Assembly: GCF_030269925.1 (NCBI RefSeq)
Contig: NC_085120.1
Span: 12,551,501-12,615,500 of the forward strand
DNA: 64,000 bases
Direction: 5' to 3'
Source: Bombyx mori
Taxonomy: Eukaryota > Arthropoda > Insecta > Lepidoptera > Bombycidae
Each line of letters opens with the position of its first letter. Positions within the stretch are counted from its first letter, which is position 1. Position numbers and translations under genes: made by a program. The notes under the pieces were generated by a model. It was not told the DNA's origin and did not search any database. It saw nothing but the letters and a program-made list of their open reading frames with translations. Below, in pieces: positions 37,201 through 52,200 of this stretch.

Positions 37201-40200
37201 GCATTGGCAACACCGACTCGGGTCGAGTTCAAGTTCAATGACAAAACAGAAAATCTCCTACTACGAGTCTGTATGATTTTTTAATTAAATTATATCCACT
37301 ACATTATTATCGTAAAGATTTGTTTTGTCATTGCTAGGGTATTCGAATCGTTGTTTTAATTTCTCCAAAATGAACTTTCTTTTTTTTTTGTTGCCCCTGT
37401 AGGCAGACGAGCATACGGCCCACCTGATGGTGAGTGGTTACCGGCGCCCATGGACTTCAGCAATGCCAGGGGCAGAGCCAAGCCGCTGCCTACCGAAGAT
37501 GAATAGGCATTTTTACTCAAGAGGAAAATCGCTGGACGTTACCCTATTTATTTTAATAGGGTATATACACTCGGTTTTTAATTGTCAATATCGACATAAG
37601 AGATGATAGCCCATTCGATATTAAACGGTTCTGTGTGTTAAGTGCGAGTTTTTTAATTCAATTTTGTATGGAGGTAAAACGTTTGCCGCTAGGGGCGCTG
37701 TTCCAACTGCATACTAATTTGAGTTAACTTTTACGCTGTCGAGAACGTTAATTAACTTGCACTAAGCACACTGAGCCCATAGAGACCTTAATATCAATGG
37801 CCATACCATTATTATATTTATTTGTTTTGTTACTATGTTTGTCTCGATCTAATTAATAGAAATAGTGTGGTTGCAGCCGCTCGTGTGCCCTTTGTGACAT
37901 CCCTTGCCATCAGGACTTAAAATTAAGAGATTAAGAACGAGGGGCTTATCTTAGGAAAGATTCTCTCAAGTCATCTCTTCAAGAGTTCCCGTGAAGCCAT
38001 GTATTTCATTATAAAGGTTAAATTCCGTATGACGTATCAATTTTAGTAACCACACGTAAACCGCTTATTGTACGACAGTCATTTGTATGGAGAGCTGTGT
38101 TAAAATGAAGATAACAATTTGCTGTATCTAACAAAGAACGTGTATTATTATTATTAAAAACAGTAGACGGTGCTGTCTAGATAATGCACTTCTTATCATT
38201 GCTCTGAATAATGATAACGACAATTAAATATCACTACAATAATTAAATTTACTTTTTCATTGTTGTACTCATTCGAGAAAACGTTAGACCAGACGATGTG
38301 TTTTTACGTCATTTTTTTTTTAAATCTTAAAGTTAATTGTAGTCACGAATCGATGTAGGAATCATATCAAAATGGCGAGACTTGTCATTTTTTGTATTAA
38401 ATTAATTAAGTAGTAAAATCAAATGTAAAAAGATGTAGGTTTTCTAGTTCTTTAAAGATGTTCTAGAAGTTTAAAGTCGGTCACGTTTATTTAAAATTTG
38501 TAACTATTGAGAGTTATAAAGAGTTTTAAATCGTACTAGAGGTCCCGCAGTAGTCGAAATTCGACTATAATTAATTGAAATTGTAAGTTTCTACACTGTT
38601 ATGATTGTATTTTATACTTCTATAATCACAAATTTCGCCAAGACTACACTATAAACAATATTAACAAAGACAAACAATATTTAATCTCAATTTGACCACA
38701 GACGTCAAGAACAAAAGTTTGACAATAAATAGTATGCATGCGTGTGTGCGTCAAATACATGGTATGTAGTGTGTGTAATGTTTTCTTTATTGATTTAATG
38801 TATCTTTTATGCATTATTTTAAAAAAATATTAGCATTGTGCACTTCTTCTCTATATTCTCTATAAGTGTGGAAAATTTCATAGTCCTCCGTCCGCGCAAT
38901 TTTCGTAAAAAGGGATACAAAGTTTTTGCTTCACGTATTAATAAATTGTATGTAGTCTTTACTGTCTAGGGTAATTGAGAGTTAGCGCTTTATAGAAGAA
39001 AAAAAACCCTCGTCTTGTCAATGATTAAAACGCGTACTTTTGTGCTATAATTTACTTCGAATTAAAATTTTATTGTTGTTTTTATGGAAGCATTAAATAA
39101 CGTTTTTATTTAACTCAAAAAAAATATTTTTACCGCACACACGTGCCACAGTTAAGTTGAGTAACGAAATTATTTTTGCTTAATTCTCCTCCAAATTAAT
39201 TTATTATTTTCAATTGTAGAATGGTGATTTTTAAAGATTACCTTCTATATCGTATGATACTAGTTCGGATTAATCCACGAATATGTACTTTCAAAGTTTA
39301 TATTACGACATTTACCGTTATGAGGCCTCTGAACTAGAGATGAAACTGATATCCGGTAACTATCCGTTATCCGGCCTATCCGGCCATGTTTTCATTATCC
39401 GGCCGAATATCGGATAGTAAATCAGTATCCGGCCAGGTTACGTATAGTAAAATTTAAGAAAATCTCATGGTTATACAATAGGCAAATAATACCACAATAG
39501 ATTATGGACAACTTTTATTTTTATAATCGCACGTCAAAAGTGATTGTTTGATTAATTAGTTTGTTTAATACTCAAAATTAACAAGTGGCAAATTGTGGTG
39601 AATGAATACCAAATTGTCGTCGCGATCTCCGTTCACGTGCGACAACACCCGAACGCGCAAGAATATTTCCGAAAGGGCCGAATATCCGGCACTCCGGCCT
39701 CGCAGCTTGCCGAATATTCGGTATCCGGTATCCGGCTAAACCACTATCCGTTTCATCTCTACTCTGAACGCAATGCAAAAGAAAGCAATCCAACAGTTAA
39801 GTGTTACTATGACGACGCGACTAATACTCACGGTTATTAACCAGCGAACAAATAATTACACGTCCATTCTAATTTTAGACATATTTTTTTTCTTTTTCGT
39901 CGAATAAACATAATTATTGAGTCTGTAATGTGTTTTATGATGCATGGTTTATATGTACATGGCTCATGAAAAAAATACGCATTTATGAATTAATTTATAT
40001 CTAAGATTTACGTTTCATAGGATAATGATGTTTATTGCAAAAAGGATGACGTGTTGTACTTCTTCGGCTATTTGAATGAAGTAAGCTTAATTGAAGTTCA
40101 ATTAGAACGTTGAAGTTCAAAACATTGAACTGTTGATGCTAATCTATATATAAATCTATCTATATCTATAAAAATGAATTGCTGTTCGTTAGTCTCGCTA

Positions 40201-43200
40201 AAACTCGAGAACGGCTGGACCGATTTGGCTAATTTTAGTCTTGAATTATTGGTGGAAGTCCAGAGAAGGTTTAAAAGGTAGATAAATATGAAAATGCTCC
40301 GGATTTAATAAAAATAACAATTTTGTTTTCCCTTTGATGTGTCCTCCGTCTGACGGATTCCTTTTGTTTGTTTTAAGTTTATTTTATACAAAAGTTTAGG
40401 TCTTTTATTTATCGATTGAGGCACTACGAAGTCTGCCAGGTCAGCTAGTACCAAATAAAATGCACCTTTAATTACAAAGATAAATGTGCACGTATCAAGC
40501 TAAATGGCGCTTAAACAAAATAGAAATTCAGCCCTCGAATATATTTCACATCAAAATACGTTTAAAATCTATTTCAAACTTATCCTTAGTAGGCATTTAT
40601 TAGTTTATTATTTATATTACGTGCGTGTCGAATGGTAGTTCTTATCGGGCGGAGATGAAACAAGAATTGAATTTGTAGTTCACTATTACAAAGTTATCGG
40701 CAACTGGTTGTCGAACAGAAATATGTACTGTTTGTTTTTACAGTAAAGGATATTTGAAAAAAAAAAGATGTTTAAGTAAGATGTCGCTGTTTTCTGGGAA
40801 CTTTTCTTTCTCGTGCTTTAAAGCTCGATAATTAACTTTTTCCTCCGACGTTCCTCGAGCGTACTGACATGTTTTAACAAAATTAAGAATTTACTATTTT
40901 TTTTGTATTATTACGACTGTTGGTCAAGTGCCACAACACTATTACACACACTATACACTAACTCATATTGCATCAGAGTCTCACCCCTCAAGCCTTCAAA
41001 TCAAAAACAAATATCTTTGGCAATTATCGTCGTGGCCTAAAGGATAGGACGTCCGGTGCATTCGTGCGTCGGTAGGCAGCAGCTTGGCTCTGGCCCCCGG
41101 CATTGCTGCAGTCCATGGGCGACGGTAACCACTCACCATCAGGTGGGTCGTACGCTCGTCTGCCTACATCTGTGTCGCTGTCGTGAGCTTGTCCAACTAT
41201 CTAAACAATAAAAAAAACATATGCATAATCCACGATGATACAGAATTGAGGATTTGAAAAACCCTAAGCGCTAGAAGCATGTTTACCTCTGTGCTCATTA
41301 CATAGTTAGTAATTTTGCTATTAGAACGTGCTATTATTAACGAAAAATGTTCAATGTTTTTATTAATGACACGTATGGATACATTAAAAAAATTTGAATG
41401 AATAGTCTGATAGATATGTGTTAGGTTTATAAGTTACTAACATAGACTATAACAAAATTAAATGTTTTTTTTTTTAAACTGAAATAAAGTATTAATAATA
41501 CTAATAATAATAATGGCGCTGTGGACAGCTTAGAAAAAAAAAAAAAATTATTTTATTTTTCGTACTTAATTCGTGGCCAGCGTTGCTATATATACGAACG
41601 CCTCGTTCACGGATTATCGATTTCATTGAGAAAAAAAATTGTAACATAATATTATGTATTATGTTTAAAAAAACCTTAGTCAGTTTTCTTTGCGTTTGAT
41701 ATTCTTAACGGGGGCCTATGAGCATCGGAATATGTCAAATGCCGCTGCCTATGATCTCATAGTTTTGTTTTATCAGCTTGAAGCGATTCATCTGATGGTG
41801 AGTGATCACCGTCCCTTAGTCGATAGTAATATCGGTCGATAATAAAATCCGATTCCGGTCCGGTAGTAGATTCATTCGCGAAGCAATTGCTCTTGAGTTG
41901 TTAGGTCTCCTTTGGAGGCGCTTGGGCAGTTGTTAGCAAATCCCACCCCTCCTGGCTGAGCCTTTGCTCGCCCACCTGTCCCGGTGAAACTGGAAGGCCT
42001 CCGGGCCAACAGTAATCTTTCAATCATAAAAAAAAAGTAATATCGGTAATATCCGTAGTGTTAGAATTGGGGTCGGCTTGTCATTGCGAAGTTTTTCATT
42101 TGATAGTACGGTGTATTGTGTAACACAATACTATCATGTTTATTTTTTCCTACCTAAGCTGATATCCTTGAGAGGCTATTTCAGCGTAACTAACAAGAGC
42201 AGTGCTTCGCAGAATCTACCACCGGATCGGAAACGCGACCCACTGAGAAGCTCCGGCGAGAAACTCAGTGGGCTGTGTCTATGGGTTAATTCGCTCGTCG
42301 AGCCCTTCGTTGCAAGCGACGGGTTCGGCGAGGACGGTGACCGGAGCTTCTGGTAACTAAAAGCACCGTTAATGGATCGGGAGGATCCGTAATGACGTGC
42401 TTTGGGCGAATATGTTATGAATCCTGCTATGAAGCAACCATGCGTTTCGGTGAGTCAAGGTTTGAGACGGCATTTTCCATCGTGGAAAAAGAAGTGGTTC
42501 TATAAAATAAAAGTAGGTAATATTTTTAGTATGTACCTACTAATTCTTTTTATATTTATTTACGTGTACAGTTTTATTTTAAATATCGATTACGTATGAA
42601 CATGCATACGATCGACCGCAAAACAACAATGACTCTAAAACTTGATCTAATTTTAGAAACACTACGGGTTGAAAATAATAGAATTCAATATTTATTTATT
42701 TTAATTGGACAACCACTCGTAATGACGCGAATTGATGGTCGTTGTAAGAAAAAAAAATGGTAAAACTTTAAAACAAAAAACAGTTTTGCTTTTATCTTTG
42801 GTTATCGTCATCACAATAACTGGTCCTGCAGTGCCGTACCCAAATGATTCCAGCGACCTTCACCGGGTCGTCGATCCAGTACGGTCATGTGTGGCCATGT
42901 TGTGAGCTCGTACGGTTTCCACCACCCTGCAGCACCGATCTGATGGGACAGATGTCTTAAAAGCGTAATTTAGTCAACTATCTTGACTATATATCGAAGC
43001 GAGGGCTATCGTGTTTCGATTTAAATTCCATACATCACTTGCTGTCTCATCATAGAACGGTTGATAAATAAAAACATTCAACGCTTTAGCAAAATATAGG
43101 TCATGCTGATAGGCGCATAGGTAAAGATCGATCTTCACACTCGCATTGTGTGTGAGTCAACAAAACTACTCATACAAAACATTCACCTCCTTACGTTTTG

Positions 43201-46200
43201 TAGTAAATGGTGGTAGGACCTCTTGTGAGTCCGCGCGGGTAGGTACCACCACCCCGCCTATTTCTGCGCTGAAGCAGTAATGCGAAGGGTGGGGCCGTGG
43301 GGGGTGGTAGCTGTCGTAACTATACTTGAGACCTTAGAACTCATCTCTCAAGGTGGGTGGCACATTTACGTTGTAGATGCCAATGGGTTCCGATAGTCAC
43401 TTAACATCAGGTGGGCTGTGAGCTCATCCACCAATCTAGGCAATAAAAAAAAATATTCGGAGTTTTAATTCAATAATTATAATCGTGTGTGTGATTTGCA
43501 ATAGTTAATGTAAACAAAAGAGCTTATAGTTGTTTGAAAGGCGCTCCGTGACATCCGATCTCTAATTGGTGTCAACATTGTTTTATGGGGTCATCGAGAC
43601 GTCGAGTTATCCCCAGCGATGTTTAACTAGACAGAGCGGCACTGAACATTAGGCCCTGCGGAGGCGGCTCGTTTACATACAGCGCGTTCAGAAATAAAAC
43701 AAGCATCGAAGCAACTTAGGGAACAAGTTCAACATATTCATAAGGTTAACAGCTTTTGGCGAAGTACGCAACCAGAATTTTCGAGAATAAGCATCTAAAA
43801 ATACACATGCATTGTTATTCTAAACATAAGTTTGAACACAGAACTGCATTCTTATCAACATTCTTCAACATGATCAGGTGACCAACGCACATATAGACAT
43901 CATACGCGAATGGTGCTGGGTTTTGAGTCATGAAATACCAGTCTCAAACAACTAGAAATAGGTATAATAGTTTACTCTCAACGCGATCTACCGTCAGCTG
44001 ACTTAATCGAGTAAGTGTCTCACACACCTGAGTACAATTATCATATCGCTCACGAGACAAGCAGCGAACACGATCTAGAATATTCTAGAAAATGCTAATG
44101 TCATCGATCGTGAATTATAAATAATGGTAGCATTAGCATATCGTTCGCAATTTATAAAATCGAACACGAGAATTTCTCACCTGTTGTTGACAACAGCAGT
44201 CGCTGAGCTGTTTTAATCCTGTCTCGCTTAATGATACAGTTTTTGTAGGTTGATCAATTTACGTCCAATCCATCACTGCTGTTATAATGTCGGATTTTTT
44301 ATGGATATATTTAAAAAAAAAACAGTATGATCGAATTGGACGGATCAAAGCGGTAACATTATATTTTGTTGATTTTTAGTTCTGTATGTTCTCGATTTAA
44401 GTCAATCAAATTATTTTGAATGAATGATCTGTAAAATTGCCGTGACCTGCTATGAATTTCCTACTATATCGATATATTAATACGTGAAGCAAAAACTTTG
44501 TACCCCTTTTTACGAAAATTCCGCGGACGGAGGAGCATGAACTTTCACACACTTATAGATAATATAGAGAAGGAGTGCAGAATGTTTTTTTTTTTTATTA
44601 TGCATAAAAATATGTACATTAAATCAATAAAAACAGACATTACACACACTACCATGTATTTGAGACACACACGCATGCATACTATTTGTTTATTGTCAAG
44701 CTTTTCTTATTGCTTATTAGTCGGTGGTCAAATTGAGAATAAATTAAATACCTATGTATTGTTTGTCTTTATTAATTATTTGTCTAAAGTGTACCTAGTC
44801 TTGGCGAAATCTGTGATTATACTCGTAGAAGTATAATAGAATTACAATAGTGTACAAACTTATAATTTCATTTAATTATAGTCGAGTTTCGACTACCGGG
44901 GGACCACTAGTAATCATAATTCGTCTTTGACATTATTAATAAGTTTTGTATAACTTATTATCTATACTAATATATAAATCTACAGTGGTTTTTACGGATG
45001 TTCCGTTATAACTACTGAACCATGCATGCGATTGACTTGAAACTTGGTATCCATATAGAAAATACATGTACTTAATGGATAGGCTGATATTTATATGAGT
45101 GTTGACTCCCTACACCAGTTGCGGGGGCGTTAATGATGAGAATCTTTGTTGGGGTGAGAAATAATAATGTTTATTTTAAATGCCCAGCGAAGCGGACGGG
45201 TACAGCTAGTTAATTAATAATAATATCAAACTGTAAAATTCTAATTGTTAGACATTATTTTGTTCGCCGGCAGGCGAGCATGAGTTCTCAAGAGACAATG
45301 ACACATCGCGGTCGGGTGAAGGTAACGTCGGCACGACCAAGGCTGGTTCGTGTGTTTCACTACGGTTTATTTTCGCATATCCTTCCGACTCATGCTGCCC
45401 TAGTAAATAAGTCACGATGAATGTCTGTTAATTATTTATACATTTTTTTTCCTTTTTATATTTCCGCTATTTCTCTCGTTCCGGTCACTTCCATGTTCAT
45501 TGTAAAAATACACGTGTCGATCGGTTCAGGAATGTAGCATAAATCGCATAGATAGTTTAACAACGAAATACAAACGCTGAAATAGCAAGCCGAAAAAGCA
45601 ATTAATTTTGCTTTTTTTTACACACACACACACACATATATACACAAACATTAATGGAAATAAAGCTACTTGATATTTTATAATGAATTAAAGAATATAT
45701 TTACTATAAATAGTTCAATGTGAGAACGTCCATTTAACAATGAAATGTTAAGAAGTGATGGCCGCTGAAATCTGATGAAACACAAGTGCAAGTTGCGATC
45801 GTCGATACTTAAGTACATACACAGTAAAGAGTCGCACTTACAGAAATGTCACATACTCGGAGCAAAATGAAAAACATATTTTATGGCCTCCCATTCACTG
45901 CAGGCTACATCGAACTGAATTACACAAACATAGGAATCGCTAGAAGAGCTATTTGTGCTTAAAATTTTACAGAGAATTCTGTTTATCAAGCAGTTTCGCG
46001 GTATCAGATCTACAATTGTTTTAGATGAAATTTGTACATGGTGGCTATAGATAAAACAAAAGCAAAGACATCTCTTAAGGACGAGACTAACTAGTACCTA
46101 ACGTATCTTCTATTAAATTTGTTTTATATTTCGTGCAGTTGAAAAATAATTAATATCAATAATTTGTCAATTACTGTGATAGACATCACCACGACTATTC

Positions 46201-49200
46201 TAAATTTCCACACATAAAACATCTTCATTTTACTAAGTAGATTTTTGTGACGATGTAGACATTTTTATGGAATAGTTCTAGTAATTGAAATTATTAAAAA
46301 AAAGGTTTTATTACGAAATTTTGTAACACCTACTCGTGTGTATTTTCCACAGCCAGTTGAAGATATTACTTTTAATTGTACATTCTGTATCTTGACTGAT
46401 TTTATTTTATTTGTTATTGTACCATGAATTTATTTATTTACATAAATGAAACTACAATTAGTTTAAAAAAATAAGCTTTCAATAATAAACTATAATAAAC
46501 ATGTACTTAACGAGATTAAAATTTCACGAACAACGAAACCCGATTTCTCGTAAAAGTCGCTTCCGTCAAAACTTTATTTCCGTATCGGTTCCAATAAATA
46601 ATATAAGTCGACCAGTTCATTGTAAGTTTCGTTCAGTGTATGTTGCAATTTGTATAAACGTTGGGATGTATTACCACATAGGGAAAAAGATAGAGAAATA
46701 CTTCGATTCAATTGGGGCTAACTTAACTGTGAGTAAATTTTGTGTTCAAGTGAATTGTGCTATATATAATTAAAAATGAGTGTTGAATTAATAAGAAACA
46801 TTTTGTAATTAATCAGTCGATGGAGTTCTCAATTGTGTTTCCAAATCTGCGCAGGCCGTGTCTCAGATGAAATACTCTTTATGTTTATTGTTTATCACTG
46901 ACAGCAAGCAAATAATATGATTAATGTAGAATTGCGACAAGGAACTGGATATCTTAAATAAAATGCAGGGGCAAAGGTTTGACGTTTTTGTTTTAATTCA
47001 AACTTCGGATTTAAAGTAGGTACCGCTGTCAAAAATATAATTAAGTTTTCTTTGTCTCGTGTTTTGAATTTTTTGATACGTAAGTATTATGTATTTGAAA
47101 ATTATAATGTAATATATTTAAATTAACCTATTGTGTTGTGTGTAGAATTATTTCGTTTGTGGACTACAAAAGAAATAATTTAAACTCAAATAATATTTTT
47201 TATAACGTCCGTGACATATTTCGGTATAAACTTTTACACTAATTTACGTAACATTTCACACTAGGGGCGAAACTTTTCAGTTTTACAAAGTATTTTCTTA
47301 AAGTCCGTGGGCAATGAAGTCTAATTTTGATATCTAGTTGAACATTACATATTATGTTGTCAAAACACAGATGTAGCATTAGAAATGTGTCCGTAAGCAG
47401 TGATTAACCATTTATATCTAAAGCATCAAGGATAACATGACTCCAGATCGAAACCAAGGAAGTTATTATGCGCGTAAGGCAAACGGAAGTTTTAATTATA
47501 TTTTGAAATAACAAATAATTAATTTCAGAAATGTTAAAAGGCCTTTTAAGAAGTGTCATATTATTATGTATTTGAAATGCAATTGTGGTTCCGCTTGTTG
47601 CATTTACATTATTTAAAATAGTTTTAGAGTTTAACGTTATTTTGTTCGTTAAAATTTAAGAAAAAATCTATTGGATTTTTATACAAAGAAGTGATTGTTT
47701 ATCTCAACTTTGCTGTCACGGAATTGGGGTCTGGAATATGCGACCGTGGAGGTTTAATAATTAAGCACTAGTGGCCCCCGGTAGTCGACTATAATTAATT
47801 GAAATTATAAGTTTCTACACTATTGTGATTCTATTTTCAAAGACTATTGTACTTCTATAATCACAAATTTCGCCAAGACTACACTATAGAAAAATATTAA
47901 TAAAGACAAACAATATTTAATATACTCTCAATTTAACCACAGACGTCAAGAACAAAAGTTTGACAATAACTAAATAGTATGCATGGGCCTGTGTGCGTCA
48001 AATACATGGTAGTGTGTATAATGTTTTTTTTTATTGATTTAATGTATTTTTAGGCATAATTTACAAAAATATTAGCATTGTGCACTTCTTCTCTATATTC
48101 TCTATAAGTGTAGAAAATTTCATACTTCTCCGTTCGCGCGATTTTCGTAAAAAGGGATACAAAGTTTTTCCTTCACGTATTAATATATAGATACCTTCTC
48201 CCGAGTATCAATTTAAATCTTTCCCTTTAACTAAATTTCAGAAGAATTTTATTGAAGAACAAATACAAATTTTACCAATAACAAAAATTCGCTGAAAAAG
48301 AAACAGCTTTTTTCACAATAGATATTTTTAATCATAATTTTTATAATATGTTCGTGAGTGCATTAAATTGCTATTTATATATTAATGTTAACAAACGTTC
48401 TGGTTTGCTGGCCACAAATGTTTATTCGTATAAATTCGTATCCTCTGTTGATTATTGCGCACTGAAAAACTCGCAAAAACATAAACACATTGTTCCGAAA
48501 ACGATGTCAACGTGATTTTTAATGTGCAAATAATTTCGTTTCAGCAAAAAATGTACCAGGGCGACATGTGTTTAAAGAGATACACGATGATCACGTTCAG
48601 AACAATAGTTGATTGCATTGAAATTACTTTTTTTGTTTCCATTTTTATTCTTTTTATTTTATTATTGTTCTAAGGTCTCAGTATAGTTAGGACGGCTGTC
48701 CCACCCTTCAAACCGAAACGCATTACTGCTTCACGGTAGAAATAGGCAGAGTGGTGGTACCTACTCGTGCGGATTCACAAGACGTCCTACAACCAGTAAT
48801 TACGCAAATTATAATTTTGCGGATTTGATTTTTATTACACGATGTTTTTCCTTCACCGTGGAAGACAAGCGTGAACATTTGTTAAGTACGTATTTCATTA
48901 GAAAAATTTGTACCCGCCTGCGGGATTCGAAAACCGTTGCATCGCTAGATACGAATGCACTGGACGTCTTATCCTTTAGGTCACGACGATTTTTTATTAA
49001 TAAAATTTAATAAAACACCTCTTTTCACCTAAAACGAATAATCCAGAAAGATCCCATAGATGTCATACATACTTGTCCTAAAAAGATAGTTTTTAGTACC
49101 ACAATACGCATAAATGTACCAAGACAACATAAGCTAAAAGAATGTAGTTTAAAAAAATTTATAAAGTTTTTTGTATGGGAATAACTAAGAGGCTATTGCG

Positions 49201-52200
49201 ATCCAATTGAATTACACATTTAATAGATGTTCATTCGATATGATTGTCTAGCATTAAAGGCATGAGCGCAGAAACGTGCCCGCTTAATATTGTTTTCTTA
49301 CAGACCACGTTTCGTTAATCTGCATACTTTCAAGTGGAAATTTCCTTCTGACAGGCTCGACTTGGAAACGTGATAATTACACCCCCTCTGTGTAAGCAAT
49401 CGTTAATATGTTTTAATCGTGACCAAACAACCTTTGATGACCATGTGCTGTGAAAACTCATTGACATCTAAACAACGGCCGTCTGGTGTAGTGGTAAGTG
49501 ACATGGTTACTACACAAGGCGGTTGCGGGTTCGAATCCCGCCAAGGGAAGATATTTGTATGATAAATATAAATGTCTTTTCCAGGGCTATGGATGTATAT
49601 TAAATATATGTATGTGTATAATAAAAATATTACATTTATTTCCGTTATCTGGTACCTGTAACACAAGTTCTTTACGAACTTATCACGGGACCAGTTAACG
49701 TGGCGTGATTGTTAGTAAATATTTATTTATTAATAAATAAAAAATATAGTGAATCAATTTTAAGGAACAAAACAATAAACTATTCTTAACATTGCAAACT
49801 GTTTTTAAGTGATTTTAAAATTTTGTTTCGATAATGAATTTTATCTTGTGAAATTAGACGTCTACTTCAAAGTTTAAATGTGTTCACTCTTTGTTAAGAT
49901 TCGCATTAGTATCGAGTGATGATCGACGAAATAAGAACTTTAACGGCTAATGTGATAAGATCAAAATTGCATATTTTAATAGAGCCACAGATGCGTGAGT
50001 CCCAAATGATAGGCGCGTTTGTGTTCATTTATTTTTATGGTGAAGCAACTTTACCCCTTCAGCTTTCGATTGAGAGTAGGACGCTTGTTGTGTTGTTCCC
50101 AGAAAAGTCACCTAAATTACAAGGCAAAGATATAACCACAAGAACGAACAGAGCGTATGCATACAATGATCAAACAACCGAATCTATACATATCATGGGT
50201 TAGAAGATTAGTTAGATTTATTATTATGAGCTAGAGAGTCTCTCAAATGTCTTCGGGCAAGATAAACTACACTAATATTTATAGGTTAAAAATTAAACAG
50301 TTTCACATCTTAACGAGTGAGTGGGGTGAATGCACTAAACACAATAGGTTTTTCGTCAATTTATATACAGCCTGCGTACTGGTGAATACGATCAAATTAA
50401 GATGAGAGTTTTTTTTTTCGTAATATAAAGATTTGCATCCGGTGTTTATTGCAATATGTATTATTAACTAGAATACTCAGGATTTTTTACTGTATGTTCC
50501 AAGGGGTGCGCTGGGGTTCTTTTTTGTGATGTCATTTTCTTTATACAATGCGTTCATCCACAATGCGTTACCAAGGATCCTATTATTTTTTTTGCTTAGA
50601 TGGGTGGACCTGCTCACAGCCCACCTGGTGTTAAGTGATATAAGTTCTAAGGTCTCAGTGTAGTTACAACGACTGCCCCGCCCTTCAAACCGAAATGCAT
50701 TACTGCTTCACAGCAGAAATAGGCAGGGTGGCCGTATCTACACGTGCGGTATTTGCCACATATCCTTCCGATTTGGAACGGTTTACACTTCGGGGTTTTT
50801 TTCCAAACTTTGATGACCTTCTTCATCGCGTAAGATGTGGTGGGAAGGTAAAAGCAGGAGGTCGCACACACGAACCGAATAGACCGCTATCATTACTATT
50901 CTCTGATTTAAGAAAAACTTGCATGTTATAATAAGGCATCTGAAATTGATATAATTATTACATACATTAAAAAAAACCCTCATAAATCGTTATTAAATCT
51001 AGTTTGAACAAGAACGTATTTTAAATTGCATTAAATATACTTAGAATTAAAAACGTACAAATCATTTCCTCGGTGACTGCTATGAATTGTGTATGTACCG
51101 TACATTTAAAGGAAATTAAATTTAATCCGCGGAAGTTGACAAGTGTGTAACGATGTGTGATTATACGGCCGCGGTCGCGCAGAAATAGATGATTATTCCT
51201 CAACCACGTGTGATCGCTGGTAACTAACTAGCCTGCATTATTATTAAGGAAAATATCATATATTGGTGTATGCGAAAGAAGCATTATTATTAAGGCAAAG
51301 ATTATTTGGTGTATGCGAAAGAAACTCCTTGTAATCTTCAATTTTGATTGAAAGGTGAATGAATATCGGCGGGATTTTAATATGAAAAATAATAATAATA
51401 GGCATTTATACTAATATATAAATCTACAGTGGTTTTTACGGATGTTCCGTTATAACTACTGAACCATGCATCCGATTGACTTGAAACTTGGTATCCATGT
51501 AGAAAATACATGCACTTAATGGATAGGCTAATATTTATATGAGTATTGGACTCCCTACATCAGTTGCGGGGGCGTTAATGCTGAGAATCGTTGTGGGGGT
51601 GAGAAATAATAATGTTAATTTTAAATGCCCAGTGAAGCGGACGGGTACAGTTAGTAAATTATAAAATGATTTCTAACATGAACGGATACTAATCATCAAC
51701 CACGTCGGGTGTAGGGTTTTCTTAGATCGTCAAGTGGTTACCGGAGCCCATAGACATCTACAACGTAAATGCCGTTACCCATCTTGAGATATGAGTTCTA
51801 AGATCATAGTATAGTTACTACGGCTATCCCACCCTTCGAACCGAAACGCATTACCGCTTCACGTGTGCTGCAATGTATGTTAATAGTGACCAAACAACCT
51901 TTGATGACCATGTGCTGTGAAAACTCATTGACATCTAAACAACGGCCGTCTGGTGTAGTGGTAAGTGACATGGTCACTACACAAGGCGGTTGCGGGTTCG
52001 AATCCCGCCAAGGGAACATATTTGTATGATAAATATAAATGTCTTCTCCAGGTTTATGGATGTATATTAAATATATGTATGTGTATAATAAAAATCCTTT
52101 CAAACCGAAACGCATTACTGCTTCACAGCGTGTACCAAAAATACAGAAAATCGAAATCAAGTCATTAAAATGTTTGCTATAATAGGTGAATGTACCAGGA

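Noticed and set aside
39595..39840. 81-codon frame as a transposase remnant
   Set aside because: It is non-coding hAT MITE sequence plus flank; residues show no transposase motif.
44498..44836. 112-codon frame
   Set aside because: Lies wholly inside a non-autonomous H1 Helitron and is absent as a frame from the other copies.
49479..49552. tRNA gene (A and B boxes)
   Set aside because: The same sequence with the same flanks recurs at 51943-52015 and runs into a SINE body with a TTATT tail, so it is a SINE head.
49916..50203. 95-codon + frame as a gene
   Set aside because: No family recognised, no splice or promoter context, AT-rich codons; left unassigned.
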